DNA of 64,000 bases from Candidatus Zixiibacteriota bacterium (GTDB lineage: Bacteria; RBG-13-66-14; B26-G2; WVWN01), in the NCBI GenBank assembly GCA_030613505.1, contig JAUWLW010000007.1, forward strand, positions 1 through 64,000, written 5' to 3'. The notes beneath the pieces were generated by a model. It was not told the DNA's origin and ran no database searches. It worked only from the letters and a program-made list of their open reading frames with translations. Below, piece by piece: positions 7,963 through 15,846 of this stretch (positions within the stretch are counted from its first letter, which is position 1; each line of letters begins with the position of its first letter). A program made the position numbers and the translations under genes.

Positions 7963-8977
7963 GCGCGGCGCCCAACGGTGGTTTGGCCACGCCCCCCTCC
8001 ATAATGACCGCGTCTATCAAGTACGCCGGCGTTACGTCGAACGCGGGATTATAAACGTCCACGCCCACGGGAGCGAAACGGGCGCCGGCGAAAGACGTTA
8101 CTTCCTCCGGGTTTCGCTCTTCTATCGGAATGTCCGCCCCCGAAGCCATGTCGAAGTCCACCGTCGAGAGGGGCGCCGCCACGTAGAAAGGAACCAGGAA
8201 ATGCCGCGCCAATATCGCTAGATTGAGCGTTCCTATTTTATTAGCGGCGTCGCCGTTAGCTGCGACGCGGTCGGCGCCGACGACGACGCAGTCGACCTTC
8301 CCCTGGGACATTACTGAGGCCGCCATGTCGTCGCAGATTAGGGTGGCCGGGATGCCGGCTTGCGTCAGCTCCCAGGCCGTCAAGCGCGCCCCCTGCAACA
8401 GGGGCCTCGTCTCGTCGACGTAGACCGATACGTTTTTTCCCTCTTCGACCGCGGCGTACACGACGCCCAGAGCGGTGCCATAGTCGACCGTCGCCAACGC
8501 GCCGGCGTTGCAGTGGGTTAGAACCGTAGCGCCGTCTTCCAGAAGGGCGGCGCCGAACTTGCCCAAGCGGCGGTTGGCCTCCCGGTCCTCTTCCTCGATA
8601 GCTTTCGCCTCGCGCTCGAGCCGTTCGTAAAGTTCTTGGGCCGAAGCCTCTTGCCCTTGGGCCGCGGCTTCCATCCGGCGGACGGCCCACGCCAAGTTGA
8701 CCGCTGTCGGCCGCGCCGCCGCCAATAACTCGGCCGCCCGGGCGACGTGCTCCCGCAATTCTTCGGGCGACGAATTTTTTGCGGAATGCGCGGCAAGCAA
8801 TACGCCGTACGCCGCGGCGACGCCGATAGCCGGCGCGCCCCGGACGACGAGGCGGTGGATGGCGTCCCGGACTTCTTCGGCCGAGTCGCAACGCTTTATA
8901 ACCAGCTCCGAAGGTAAGAGCGTCTGGTCGACGAGCTCGAGCGCATCGCCGGCCCATTTTAACGTCGGCAGCCGCAC
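7940..8977 (-). CDS. mtnA: S-methyl-5-thioribose-1-phosphate isomerase
   Basis: Converts 5-methylthioribose 1-phosphate to the ribulose form in methionine salvage or in related shunts that recycle the by-product of SAM-using enzymes. The 345 residues contain the family motifs RGAPAIGVAAAYG, THCNAG with the catalytic Cys156, and GADR with the catalytic Asp236, followed by NGDAANKIGT. The GTG start has GGAGG ten bases upstream. It is the first gene of the mtnA-deoB-barrel unit. No other methionine-salvage enzyme is in the window. Confidence 0.95.
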   Translation of the reverse strand: MRLPTLKWAGDALELVDQTLLPSELVIKRCDSAEEVRDAIHRLVVRGAPAIGVAAAYGVLLAAHSAKNSSPEELREHVARAAELLAAARPTAVNLAWAVRRMEAAAQGQEASAQELYERLEREAKAIEEEDREANRRLGKFGAALLEDGATVLTHCNAGALATVDYGTALGVVYAAVEEGKNVSVYVDETRPLLQGARLTAWELTQAGIPATLICDDMAASVMSQGKVDCVVVGADRVAANGDAANKIGTLNLAILARHFLVPFYVAAPLSTVDFDMASGADIPIEERNPEEVTSFAGARFAPVGVDVYNPAFDVTPAYLIDAVIMEGGVAKPPLGAALAALRRD

Positions 8978-9005
8978 GTTTTGGATTCCTCCACGTTAAA
9001 TAGCG

Positions 9006-9034
9006 ATTGTATTTAAAACCAGGGTTTAAGTCAA
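9006..9034 (-). promoter_or_regulatory. Sigma-70 promoter of the mtnA operon
   Basis: On the minus strand TTGACT (9034-9029), a 17-base spacer and TACAAT (9011-9006) each match consensus at five of six positions. It lies about 30 bases before the mtnA GTG. In the rest of this divergent 206-base gap no convincing plus-strand promoter was found. Confidence 0.75.
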
Positions 9035-9183
9035 GTGCTAACGCGTTCTCCCTATTGCGCTTGGTAAAAGGTTTATGGTAGATTTCAACGGTATGAGCGT
9101 TTATAGTAAGGCCTTGCCGACGTTTGTATATTACCCGGCCGCGGGTATATGTCGACGACCCGGGTTCGGTCGATAGCATAGAA

Positions 9184-9627
9184 ATGGTGAACGAAAAGAA
9201 GTTGGACGCAGGTGCCGGGCGGCAAGCGATATTGAAGCCCGAGCTAGAGGAAAGGCCGCCGCTGGGCCCGGTGGTGGCCGTCGTGCGTTTCGCGGCGCCC
9301 TGGTGGCGCGGCGCGGCGCGGCGTAGGTACGGAAAGTTCCTGGACGGCTTAGTCGCCGCTTTTCGGATCCGCGCCCGGGACGAGCCGGACCTGACGGTTA
9401 CCGAGGAGGGTAACCGCGTCGTCGTCCGGCGCCGCCTCGACGACGGGCGCACCGAGGTACGCCTCGAGCGCGACGGCCGTGCCCGCGGTACGTTATACTG
9501 CGACCGCCGCGAACTGGAAAACTTATACGTCTTGGGGGTCGTAGCCGGCGCAAAGGTATATCGCTCCGAGAAGATGGAGAAAGAGGCGCCGGGAACGCCG
9601 AGGGAAGATGCCGACAATAGCGGATAA
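9184..9627 (+). CDS. Small hypothetical protein upstream of the PLP-homeostasis gene
   Basis: A 147-residue frame from ATG 9184 (a TTG at 9124 would add 20 residues). It is rich in Arg, Glu and Asp, with a possible compact alpha/beta domain from about residue 25 to 125 and a charged tail. Its last 20 bases overlap the start of the yggS-type gene, as expected for translational coupling. No Shine-Dalgarno or family signature is evident. Antisense open frames cover the same stretch, so the call rests on the overlap and strand continuity only. Confidence 0.45.
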   Translation: MVNEKKLDAGAGRQAILKPELEERPPLGPVVAVVRFAAPWWRGAARRRYGKFLDGLVAAFRIRARDEPDLTVTEEGNRVVVRRRLDDGRTEVRLERDGRARGTLYCDRRELENLYVLGVVAGAKVYRSEKMEKEAPGTPREDADNSG

Positions 9628-10291
9628 CGTGAGGACGGTCTTGGACCGCATTGCAACCGCCGCTGCGCGGGCCGGTCGGAACCCGGAAGATGTAGCGCTC
9701 GTAGCCGCCGCGAAGACGCGGAGCGCGGCGCAGGTCCGCGCCGTCGTTGAGGCGGGCGTAAAATTCGTGGGCGAAAATCGCGTCCAGGAAGCCGAGGCCA
9801 AAATGGCCGAACTGGCGGATGTCGATTGCGCATGGCATATGATAGGACACCTTCAGCGCAATAAGGCGGCGAAAGCAGTGCGGTTCTTCGACGTGGTCCA
9901 GTCGCTAGACAGCCCGCGGCTGGCGGATGAGCTTCAAAAGAGGGCCGCGGCGGCCGATAAAGTTATGACCGTCTTGCTGGAGGTTAATACGAGCGGGGAG
10001 GAGACCAAGTACGGCGTGGTGCCCGAAGCAGCGGCGGATTTCGCGGCGTACGTCGCCACTTGCGCCAACCTCCGCGTCGAGGGTTTAATGACCATCGGCC
10101 CGCTCGGCGCGGGCCCGGCTACTACGGTGGCCGCGTTCCAAACGCTACGCGACCTCTTCGAAAAAATAGCGCCGTCTTTAGGCGGCGATTTCCGGTGGCT
10201 CTCTATGGGAATGACGGACGACTTCGAGCTAGCCGTCGAGGAAGGCTCGAACATGGTTAGGGTGGGGAGGGCGCTATTCGGCTCACGCTAG
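9608..10291 (+). CDS. yggS: PLP homeostasis protein (YggS/PROSC family)
   Basis: A fold-type III PLP-binding protein that buffers free pyridoxal phosphate in the cytoplasm. The 227 residues show LVAAAKTRS, in which Lys36 is the PLP Schiff-base lysine, HMIGHLQRNK, and the C-terminal block SMGMTDDFELAVEEG followed by VRVGRALFG. The length is typical. It overlaps the preceding small gene by 20 bases and meets the convergent minus-strand gene tail to tail with a four-base overlap. Confidence 0.95.
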   Translation: MPTIADNVRTVLDRIATAAARAGRNPEDVALVAAAKTRSAAQVRAVVEAGVKFVGENRVQEAEAKMAELADVDCAWHMIGHLQRNKAAKAVRFFDVVQSLDSPRLADELQKRAAAADKVMTVLLEVNTSGEETKYGVVPEAAADFAAYVATCANLRVEGLMTIGPLGAGPATTVAAFQTLRDLFEKIAPSLGGDFRWLSMGMTDDFELAVEEGSNMVRVGRALFGSR

Positions 10292-10824
10292 ACTATTTCG
10301 TAGTTCTCGGCGTGCGGGTTCGCGAGGAGGCCGCGCGAACGTTCGCGGGCGACGAGGATTTCTTTGACGTATTTCGGGTCCGCGCCGGGCGCGAGCTTGA
10401 TAGTCCATGCGACACCACGGCCGGCAGCCACGACGGCGTCGTACCCCAGCTCGATCGCCAAATGGCGACACAGCGACTCGTCGAAAAGCCCTTCGCGCGG
10501 GTACACGAGCGCGACGTAACTGTCGTCCTTCGATAATGGCCTTTCGACGGTTTGCACTACGAAGGTCTCTTTATTGGGATTGGCAAACACGGTGGTGCCG
10601 GCCGCGATTTCGCTCAAGTACGCAAGCGCCGCCGCTTCTTCTCCCGCTACGGCCACGCGGTAGTAGTCTTGGCGGTTTAAATCGGCCAGGATGTCGCCGT
10701 ACCCCAGCCGATCCGTCAAAGTCTGGCGAGCCGTAAGCGCTATGCGGTCTACGACCCTGAGAGTTACAAAAAGCTCCAACTCGACGTGTTTAGCCGTCTT
10801 CAACGCCACGCGTAAAAGTAACAT
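10288..10824 (-). CDS. Hypothetical protein with possible PurS-like fold
   Basis: A 178-residue soluble protein preceded by GAGG six bases before its ATG. The first 90 residues (VELELFVTLRVVD, then DYYRVAV, then FANPNKETFVV) recall the small ferredoxin-like PurS domain of formylglycinamidine ribonucleotide synthase. The second half, from about residue 90, contains another alpha/beta segment with SYVALVYPREG and LAIELGYDAV. No purine-synthesis gene is nearby. The PurS resemblance is weak and recalled from motif shape, so the function is unassigned. Transcription converges with the yggS-type gene. Confidence 0.65.
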   Translation of the reverse strand: MLLLRVALKTAKHVELELFVTLRVVDRIALTARQTLTDRLGYGDILADLNRQDYYRVAVAGEEAAALAYLSEIAAGTTVFANPNKETFVVQTVERPLSKDDSYVALVYPREGLFDESLCRHLAIELGYDAVVAAGRGVAWTIKLAPGADPKYVKEILVARERSRGLLANPHAENYEIV

Positions 10825-10860
10825 TATTCCTCTCAGGACGCAACGTCAATGTCTCCGCGT

Positions 10861-10889
10861 TTGACGACGTGGCACGGGTATGGTATATT
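10861..10889 (+). promoter_or_regulatory. Sigma-70 promoter of the DUF4388 gene
   Basis: TTGACG (10861-10866), a 17-base spacer and TATATT (10884-10889), about 40 bases before the ATG at 10931. Each hexamer matches consensus at five of six positions. Confidence 0.7.
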
Positions 10890-10930
10890 CGCGCTGTCGC
10901 GCGAGAGGGTTTTATCCGGCGGTAGATTAA

Positions 10931-11857
10931 ATGGATATTGAGAAAAACGGCGAGTTAGACAAAACGAGCCCGGCGGAAATCTTCGCGGCCGTCCATCGCG
11001 CACGCGCGTACGGCGTCATTCATTTCAAAAGCGCCGGTGGGGAGACCGTATTCGTTACGTTTAAGCGCGGCCTGGCCCAGCACGCTTACGGCAAAGCAGG
11101 TGAAGGGGAGGCAGCGGTAAAGGTAGTGCTAAATTGGCGGGAAGGAGAGTACCGCTTTATCGAGGACGTAATACCGGATGAAGAAAATTTCCCGGTCAAC
11201 GTACCGCCGGGGATCGCTGTAGCGCTGGGCGTCGGTAAGGGCGAGGGACTCGAGGGGGCGGCGTTGGCGAAGGTGCCGCCGCTACCTATCTTGACGGCGG
11301 GCGAACCGGCGGGCCAGGTCTCGCCCAAGGATGCGGGGGACCTTTTCGGCGAACTAGAAAAGGGGAAATTCACCGGTTGTTGCGCGGTCGGCCCACCGAC
11401 GGAGCGGTTGGGTTTGTTTTTGTTTATCGAGGGTGCCGCGATCGGCGGCCTTATGTGGGATTGCGACAGTTTCAGGCGCGGCGACGAAGCGGCGACGGCT
11501 TTGGAGAAGGTCTTCGAACGAATAAAAGGGGAACTCGAGCTATTTAGCGCGGGCGAAGAGGTCGCGTCGGCGATAGCGGTGGCCTTTGCCGGTCATTTAG
11601 CCATCGCGCGGATGCCTTCGGCCGCTATTAATATGGAGGAATATCTGTCGTGGGCCCGTAAGGTCGGGCTCACCGGTTTGGTTTCGATTATCGCCGGCGA
11701 AAAAGCCGCGAATATTTTGATAAAAAACGGCGACGTCCTCGGGGCCGTCGTCGCCCCCGACGCGACGGTCAACGCCGAGGCCGACGAGGCGTTGGCGTTG
11801 TTTTATGCGCGGGAGGCAACCGTCGAGGCTTACGCCACAAAGGCCGGGATTATTTAA
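10931..11857 (+). CDS. DUF4388-type (PATAN-like) protein
   Basis: A 308-residue soluble protein. Residues about 10-90 (SPAEIFAAVHRARAYGVIHF, then VTFKRGLAQHAYG and WREGEYRF) match the DUF4388 pattern, in which a short helix-strand unit is followed by 'function as input, colour as density' type strands; such domains are common in gliding and predatory bacteria as signalling modules. A second copy-like half around residues 230-305 has the same layout (MEEYLSWARKVGLTGLVSI, then ILIKNGDVLGAVV). It stands alone behind its own promoter and converges with an EamA transporter gene. The biochemical function is unknown; a relative lies at 24499-25692. Confidence 0.75.
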   Translation: MDIEKNGELDKTSPAEIFAAVHRARAYGVIHFKSAGGETVFVTFKRGLAQHAYGKAGEGEAAVKVVLNWREGEYRFIEDVIPDEENFPVNVPPGIAVALGVGKGEGLEGAALAKVPPLPILTAGEPAGQVSPKDAGDLFGELEKGKFTGCCAVGPPTERLGLFLFIEGAAIGGLMWDCDSFRRGDEAATALEKVFERIKGELELFSAGEEVASAIAVAFAGHLAIARMPSAAINMEEYLSWARKVGLTGLVSIIAGEKAANILIKNGDVLGAVVAPDATVNAEADEALALFYAREATVEAYATKAGII

Positions 11858-11893
11858 CATACGAACGCGGCTTATACCGGGAGGTTTCGTCGA

Positions 11894-12748
11894 CTAAGCG
11901 AATGCCATAAAGACAACGCCCGCGGTTATGGCGAACGCGCCACCCATACGGCGCCACCGCCCTCCTTCCCCCAAGAATCGGGCACCGAAGAGTACGCTGA
12001 ATATCATGCCGACGTTGCGCGCGGCGCCGACGTACGAGACGAACGTCATATTGAGCGCGACGAGCGCACACAGGAATCCGCCCATAGCGACGACGCCGAC
12101 GGCCGCGACGAGCAGAAAGTGGCGGTATACATACCGGGCCGCGGCGAAGAGAGGGCGGGTAACCACACAATATACGCCCAGCGTAGCCGCGGCGACGAGC
12201 CACGCCATGTAGATAGCGGCGTACGGCGAGACGAAACCGATAGCCCATTTATAACAAATGTGATGGGCCGCGATGGCGGCGCCGGTCAACAGGGAAAGTA
12301 GAACCGCGGCGGCGGTCACGCGCGCGCCGCGTCCGGGCCAGGCGACGGTACTTATCCCCGCTACGATTAGGGCGATGCCGACGTAACCCAGAAGCGTAAC
12401 GTCTTCCGCAAGCAGGAATAAGCCGCCCGCGAGGATGAATAGCGGCGCCGAGCCCCGGCTCACCGGGTAAACAAGGGAGAGGTCGCCGCGGCGGTAAGTA
12501 TACGTCAGCAGGATAAAATAGGTTCCTTCGATCAAACCTGCAAGCGTAGTCGCGACGAACGGCTCGAGGGAATGTGCGTCCAGATGAGGCGCGACGAATA
12601 TTACGAACGGGGGCGTATATATCGCGAGCGCCGACACGATGGCGCCGAGGAAGAATACCGACGGGTCCGCAGCCTTTTTAACCAGTAGGTTCCATACGGC
12701 CAAAATGAGTCCGGAAGCGATTACCAAGAATATGGCTGCGACAGGCAT
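11894..12748 (-). CDS. EamA/DMT-family membrane transporter
   Basis: A 284-residue inner-membrane protein with about ten hydrophobic helices arranged as two five-helix EamA repeats (residues about 1-135 and 145-284). Typical motifs include YPVSRGSAPLF at the end of helix 4 in the first repeat and the matching small-residue helix in the second. Family members export metabolites or amino acids in exchange for protons; the substrate cannot be told. The upstream region is divergent with a lipoprotein gene, and the downstream end converges with the DUF4388 gene. Confidence 0.9.
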   Translation of the reverse strand: MPVAAIFLVIASGLILAVWNLLVKKAADPSVFFLGAIVSALAIYTPPFVIFVAPHLDAHSLEPFVATTLAGLIEGTYFILLTYTYRRGDLSLVYPVSRGSAPLFILAGGLFLLAEDVTLLGYVGIALIVAGISTVAWPGRGARVTAAAVLLSLLTGAAIAAHHICYKWAIGFVSPYAAIYMAWLVAAATLGVYCVVTRPLFAAARYVYRHFLLVAAVGVVAMGGFLCALVALNMTFVSYVGAARNVGMIFSVLFGARFLGEGGRWRRMGGAFAITAGVVFMAFA

Positions 12749-12857
12749 AACGGCTCAAAGAATACCACCGCGGCCGCCTTGGGTCAACGCGAAACCCAAA
12801 TGTACGTATGCACCCGGTCGTACATCTCCAGTGCGTCTCCGGCCACGGGGCGTACGC

Positions 12858-13346
12858 TTGCCTTTCGTAATCGCGATGGCTTGTGTCACGGCCGCGGTTT
12901 TGTGCGCGTCGTGCGGCGACGACGGCGCCGGCCGCGGCGCGCCCGAAATACTCAAGGAGATCGCGCCCGAAGAATACGAAAAGCTCGTGGCCGCGGGCGA
13001 CGTCCCTTCTCGGGATTACGACGAGATGGGTGGAGTTTCGGATGAAGGCCTCGGGAGAGAGGGAGAGCCGCGCAAAGAATACCGGCGCGCCGGTACCCTT
13101 CGGGGAAAGGGGGACGCGGATTCGTTCGAAGTGTACGCTGGATACGATCAGGTCGACGTCGTATTCACGTGGCCCGAGGGGCAGGTAGATTTTTGGGTTA
13201 AAGTCTACGGCCGGGAAGGCGACGAGCTGGGCGACTTCGACTTGGATAAGGGCGAGATCATCCAGCTTTTAAACGGCGGGGAGTTTACGGTGGAGATATA
13301 CTCGAAAGAAGGCGGCGGCTCTTGGTCCGCGACGTATCAGAACTAA
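12858..13346 (+). CDS. Small lipoprotein with PPC-like domain, copy 1
   Basis: The frame is open from 12639, but the stretch before about 12858 reads antisense to the transporter gene. A TTG at 12858 (or ATG at 12876) gives a short hydrophobic signal ending in a lipobox whose Cys is residue 19. The mature protein has an acidic N-terminal segment and then a beta-rich domain of about 85 residues with GTLRGKGDADSFEVY, VVFTWPEG and GDELGDFDLDKGE. That layout recalls bacterial pre-peptidase C-terminal domains. The domain closely matches the next gene's (13499-13936), so the two are a duplicated pair. The start is uncertain. Confidence 0.75.
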   Translation: MPFVIAMACVTAAVLCASCGDDGAGRGAPEILKEIAPEEYEKLVAAGDVPSRDYDEMGGVSDEGLGREGEPRKEYRRAGTLRGKGDADSFEVYAGYDQVDVVFTWPEGQVDFWVKVYGREGDELGDFDLDKGEIIQLLNGGEFTVEIYSKEGGGSWSATYQN

Positions 13347-13414
13347 CGCCGGCGTGGCGGATAACGCGCGAAACGTAGCGCGCCGCATGAAAAAGGTCAA
13401 TCGGAGAAAAAATC

Positions 13415-13443
13415 TTGACACCCGCCGTCATTATTGGTATTTT
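13415..13443 (+). promoter_or_regulatory. Sigma-70 promoter of lipoprotein copy 2
   Basis: TTGACA (13415-13420), exact consensus, a 17-base spacer, then TATTTT (13438-13443) with four of six matches. The TTG start at 13499 follows AGGAGG at 13485-13490. Confidence 0.7.
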
Positions 13444-13498
13444 CTCATCGGAGACAAGACGCTATCATTAGTAAATGATTAACTAGGAGGTTCGCTTC

Positions 13499-13936
13499 TT
13501 GAAAGTAAAGCTATTTATAACGTTGGCGACGGCGGCGGTGCTGTGCGCCGCGATCATCGCGTGCAGCTCTTTGAAGGGCGGCGAAGAAGAGAAACCCGCC
13601 CCGACACCTACTCCCGCGCCCGCGCCTGAGCCGGAAGTCGGTAAAGTATCGAAAATCACGTCCGGAGACACAACAACGCTTTCCGGCATCCTGCGCGGCG
13701 CAAACGATTCCAATAAGTTCGATGTCTTCGCGGAAAGCGACTTAATCGAAGTCGAATTCGATTGGCCGGACGATACGTACTTCCACGTTAAAGTACTCGG
13801 CATGGCCGGAGACGAGTTGGGCGACTTTGACTTGAGCGAAGGCGAGGTTATCGAACTTACAGGAGGCGGTAAGTTCACGCTGATAGTCTATTCCAGAGGC
13901 GGCGACGGCCCCTGGGCGGCGACTTATACCGATTAA
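13499..13936 (+). CDS. Small lipoprotein with PPC-like domain, copy 2
   Basis: A 145-residue lipoprotein starting at TTG, supported by AGGAGG eight bases upstream. The hydrophobic signal ends in Ile-Ile-Ala-Cys with Cys22, followed by a Pro/Thr/Ala linker that would space the domain from the membrane. The C-terminal domain of about 90 residues (GILRGANDSNKFDVF, VEFDWPDD, GDELGDFDLSEGE, then GKFTLIVYSRGG and WAATYTD) parallels copy 1 residue for residue. It has its own promoter and a strong terminator, forming a single-gene unit. A carbohydrate- or protein-binding role is conceivable but unproven. Confidence 0.88.
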   Translation: MKVKLFITLATAAVLCAAIIACSSLKGGEEEKPAPTPTPAPAPEPEVGKVSKITSGDTTTLSGILRGANDSNKFDVFAESDLIEVEFDWPDDTYFHVKVLGMAGDELGDFDLSEGEVIELTGGGKFTLIVYSRGGDGPWAATYTD

Positions 13937-13957
13937 TTACGTAAACCCCTCCTCCTT

Positions 13958-13992
13958 GGGCGTCGGCCTTCGCGGGTCGGCGCCCTTTCTTT
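13958..13992 (+). terminator. Intrinsic terminator after lipoprotein copy 2
   Basis: An 11-bp stem with two G-U pairs (13958-13968 with 13975-13985), a six-base loop and TTTCTTT at 13986-13992. It ends only 16 bases before the cdd start codon. Confidence 0.85.
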
Positions 13993-14007
13993 AACGAGGG
14001 TCGTTCT

Positions 14008-14409
14008 ATGGTTACGATAGATCTCGACAAACTATTGGCCGCGGCGAGCGCGGTCCGAGAGCGAGCGTACGCCCCGTATTCGCATTTCGCGGTCGGCGCC
14101 GCGGCGTTGGGAAGTGACGGCCGGGTCTACGCGGGAACGAACGTCGAGAACGCCTCGTACGGCTTAAGCCTTTGTGCCGAACGCGCCGCCGTGGCCGCGG
14201 CCGTTGCGGGCGGCGCGTCGGAGATACTCGCCGTAGCGGTAATCGCCGACCGTCCGGTACCGCCCTGCGGCGCGTGCCTTCAGGTGATCGCGGAACTGGG
14301 GCCTACGGCTACCGTGGCCTGGGGGGACGGTACGGGCGGTTATAACGTTGCCGAAGTGGGCGAGCTCTTGACGAAGCCTTTCAGGCTCGAACGGGGCGAA
14401 GGTAGGTAG
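14008..14409 (+). CDS. cdd: Cytidine deaminase
   Basis: Deaminates cytidine and deoxycytidine to uridine forms for pyrimidine salvage. The 133 residues are the usual size of the homotetrameric enzyme. The zinc-site motifs are intact: Cys56-Ala-Glu58, with Glu58 the proton shuttle, and Pro-Cys87-Gly-Ala-Cys90. Substrate-binding motif NVENASYG precedes them. No promoter was seen between the upstream terminator and the start, so read-through from the lipoprotein promoter is the likely source of transcript. Confidence 0.95.
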   Translation: MVTIDLDKLLAAASAVRERAYAPYSHFAVGAAALGSDGRVYAGTNVENASYGLSLCAERAAVAAAVAGGASEILAVAVIADRPVPPCGACLQVIAELGPTATVAWGDGTGGYNVAEVGELLTKPFRLERGEGR

Positions 14410-14583
14410 CAACGCCGTCGTGGGCTTAGCGGGCTGCGGCAAGCGGTTACGCGGGTCGTGTGGGCAGGATTACTCTGCCAGTATTTTATTTTCGGCCCGT
14501 TCGCGGCCGTAGAAGCGGCGTATATAAAATATACAAAAACAACGAACCGGGGGCCAAGCTTACCTTAACTATCTTTAAATCGC

Positions 14584-14612
14584 TTGAAATAGAGGAGGTG
14601 GTTTATTATAAT
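14584..14612 (+). promoter_or_regulatory. Near-consensus sigma-70 promoter at the DUF362 gene start
   Basis: TTGAAA (14584-14589), a 17-base spacer containing AGAGGAGG, and TATAAT (14607-14612). If used, transcription begins near 14619, inside the longest version of the DUF362 reading frame. The spacer's AGGAGG and the ATG overlapping the -10 box could instead be a ribosome site. Confidence 0.55.
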
Positions 14613-15815
14613 GAAATAATCGAAAAATCGTACGAACATAAAAAAGAAGGCGACGACAGCGTTTTCGTCACGCGGGCCTCGTCGTACGAAGATAAAGAAC
14701 TTCGCCGGGCAGTAGAAGCTATAGTGGACGCGGCGGGCGGTTGGGATGAGGTAAGCCCACCCGAACGTCCGGTACTAGTAAAGCCAAACCTTATGGCCGC
14801 GCGGGAGCCGTCGCGCGCCGTTACGACGCACCCGGCGCTTATTAGAGTTTTAGGAGAGCTGCTGGCGGCCCGGGGCCGGGACGTGATAATAGGCGATAGC
14901 CCGGCCGGCGTCGCCAGAGGAATTAAACGCGTTTGGGAGATCACCGGCGCGGCCGAAGCGGCGCGCGCAGCTGGAGCGCGGCTAGTATCCTTCGAGGCAG
15001 AGGGGTCGGTACCGCGGCCGGTAAAAAGCCGCTTCGTCGAGGAAGTGCGAGTCACGCGTTTTTGCGACGAGGCGACGGTAATAGGTTTAGCAAAACTCAA
15101 GACTCATTTTTTAACGATTTTGACGGGGGCCGTAAAAAATTGCTTGGGCGTAATTCCCGGCCTGGCGAAAGCCGAGTTGCACCGGCGCGCGCCACACCCG
15201 GACGATTTCGCCGAGTTGCTGGTCGATTTAATCCCGGCGTTGGCGCCGAGGTTCAGCTTCGTGGACGGCGTCGTCGGCTTAGAGGGCGACGGTCCGGCGT
15301 CGGGTGACGCGCGTAATTTCGGCCTCGTCGTCGGCGGGTACAACGCCGCCGCCGTGGACGCGGTATTGGCACACATCGTGGGTTTTGCCCCGGACGACGT
15401 ACCGACGGTCAAGCTCAGCATCGAACGCGGCTTGACCCCTCGGGCGCCGGACATAATACTGCTTGACGCCAAGTACTCGGACTTGGTTTTCGACGACGTC
15501 GCGACGCCCGGCAGCCTGTGGGTAAAGCACTTGCCCCGGCCTTTATTGCGTTTCGCTGGGCGGCAGTTCATAATTAAACCCGCGGTAAAGGCAGATAAAT
15601 GCACCGGGTGTGAACGCTGCGTTGAATCTTGCCCGGTAGGGGCGGCGCGCATGGTGGATGGCGTCGCCGAAATTGACGCGTCTAAATGCATCGAGTGTTT
15701 GTGTTGTTACGAAACTTGCGCGGACGACGCCGTATATTTAAAGCCGTCCCGCGTAGCCCGTTTATACTACGCGCTGCGCGATTTCAGACACCGCCGCCGG
15801 CGGTTACGCGCGTGA
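14598..15815 (+). CDS. DUF362 protein with C-terminal 2[4Fe-4S] ferredoxin domain
   Basis: The DUF362 domain covers most of the protein: VFVTRASSY at its start, VLVKPNLM, then THPALIRVLGELL, IIGDSPAG and GAVKNCLGVIPG. It is followed by a ferredoxin domain with CTGCERCVESCP and a second set CIECLCCYETC. Family members are putative iron-sulfur oxidoreductase-like proteins of unknown reaction. The start is uncertain. The frame is open from a GTG at 14460, but its first ~45 residues do not resemble the family. The GTG at 14598 lies inside a promoter-like sequence, and the ATG at 14611 is in another frame and hits TAA after two codons. Confidence 0.85.
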   Translation: MVYYNEIIEKSYEHKKEGDDSVFVTRASSYEDKELRRAVEAIVDAAGGWDEVSPPERPVLVKPNLMAAREPSRAVTTHPALIRVLGELLAARGRDVIIGDSPAGVARGIKRVWEITGAAEAARAAGARLVSFEAEGSVPRPVKSRFVEEVRVTRFCDEATVIGLAKLKTHFLTILTGAVKNCLGVIPGLAKAELHRRAPHPDDFAELLVDLIPALAPRFSFVDGVVGLEGDGPASGDARNFGLVVGGYNAAAVDAVLAHIVGFAPDDVPTVKLSIERGLTPRAPDIILLDAKYSDLVFDDVATPGSLWVKHLPRPLLRFAGRQFIIKPAVKADKCTGCERCVESCPVGAARMVDGVAEIDASKCIECLCCYETCADDAVYLKPSRVARLYYALRDFRHRRRRLRA

Positions 15816-15846
15816 GTTCGTCGGACGCCTAATAGGCGGAGGTAAC

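Noticed and set aside
8256-9833. 525-residue minus-strand frame overlapping mtnA, the 9184 gene and yggS
   Set aside because: Arg/Pro-rich shadow; mtnA reads in another frame with catalytic residues.
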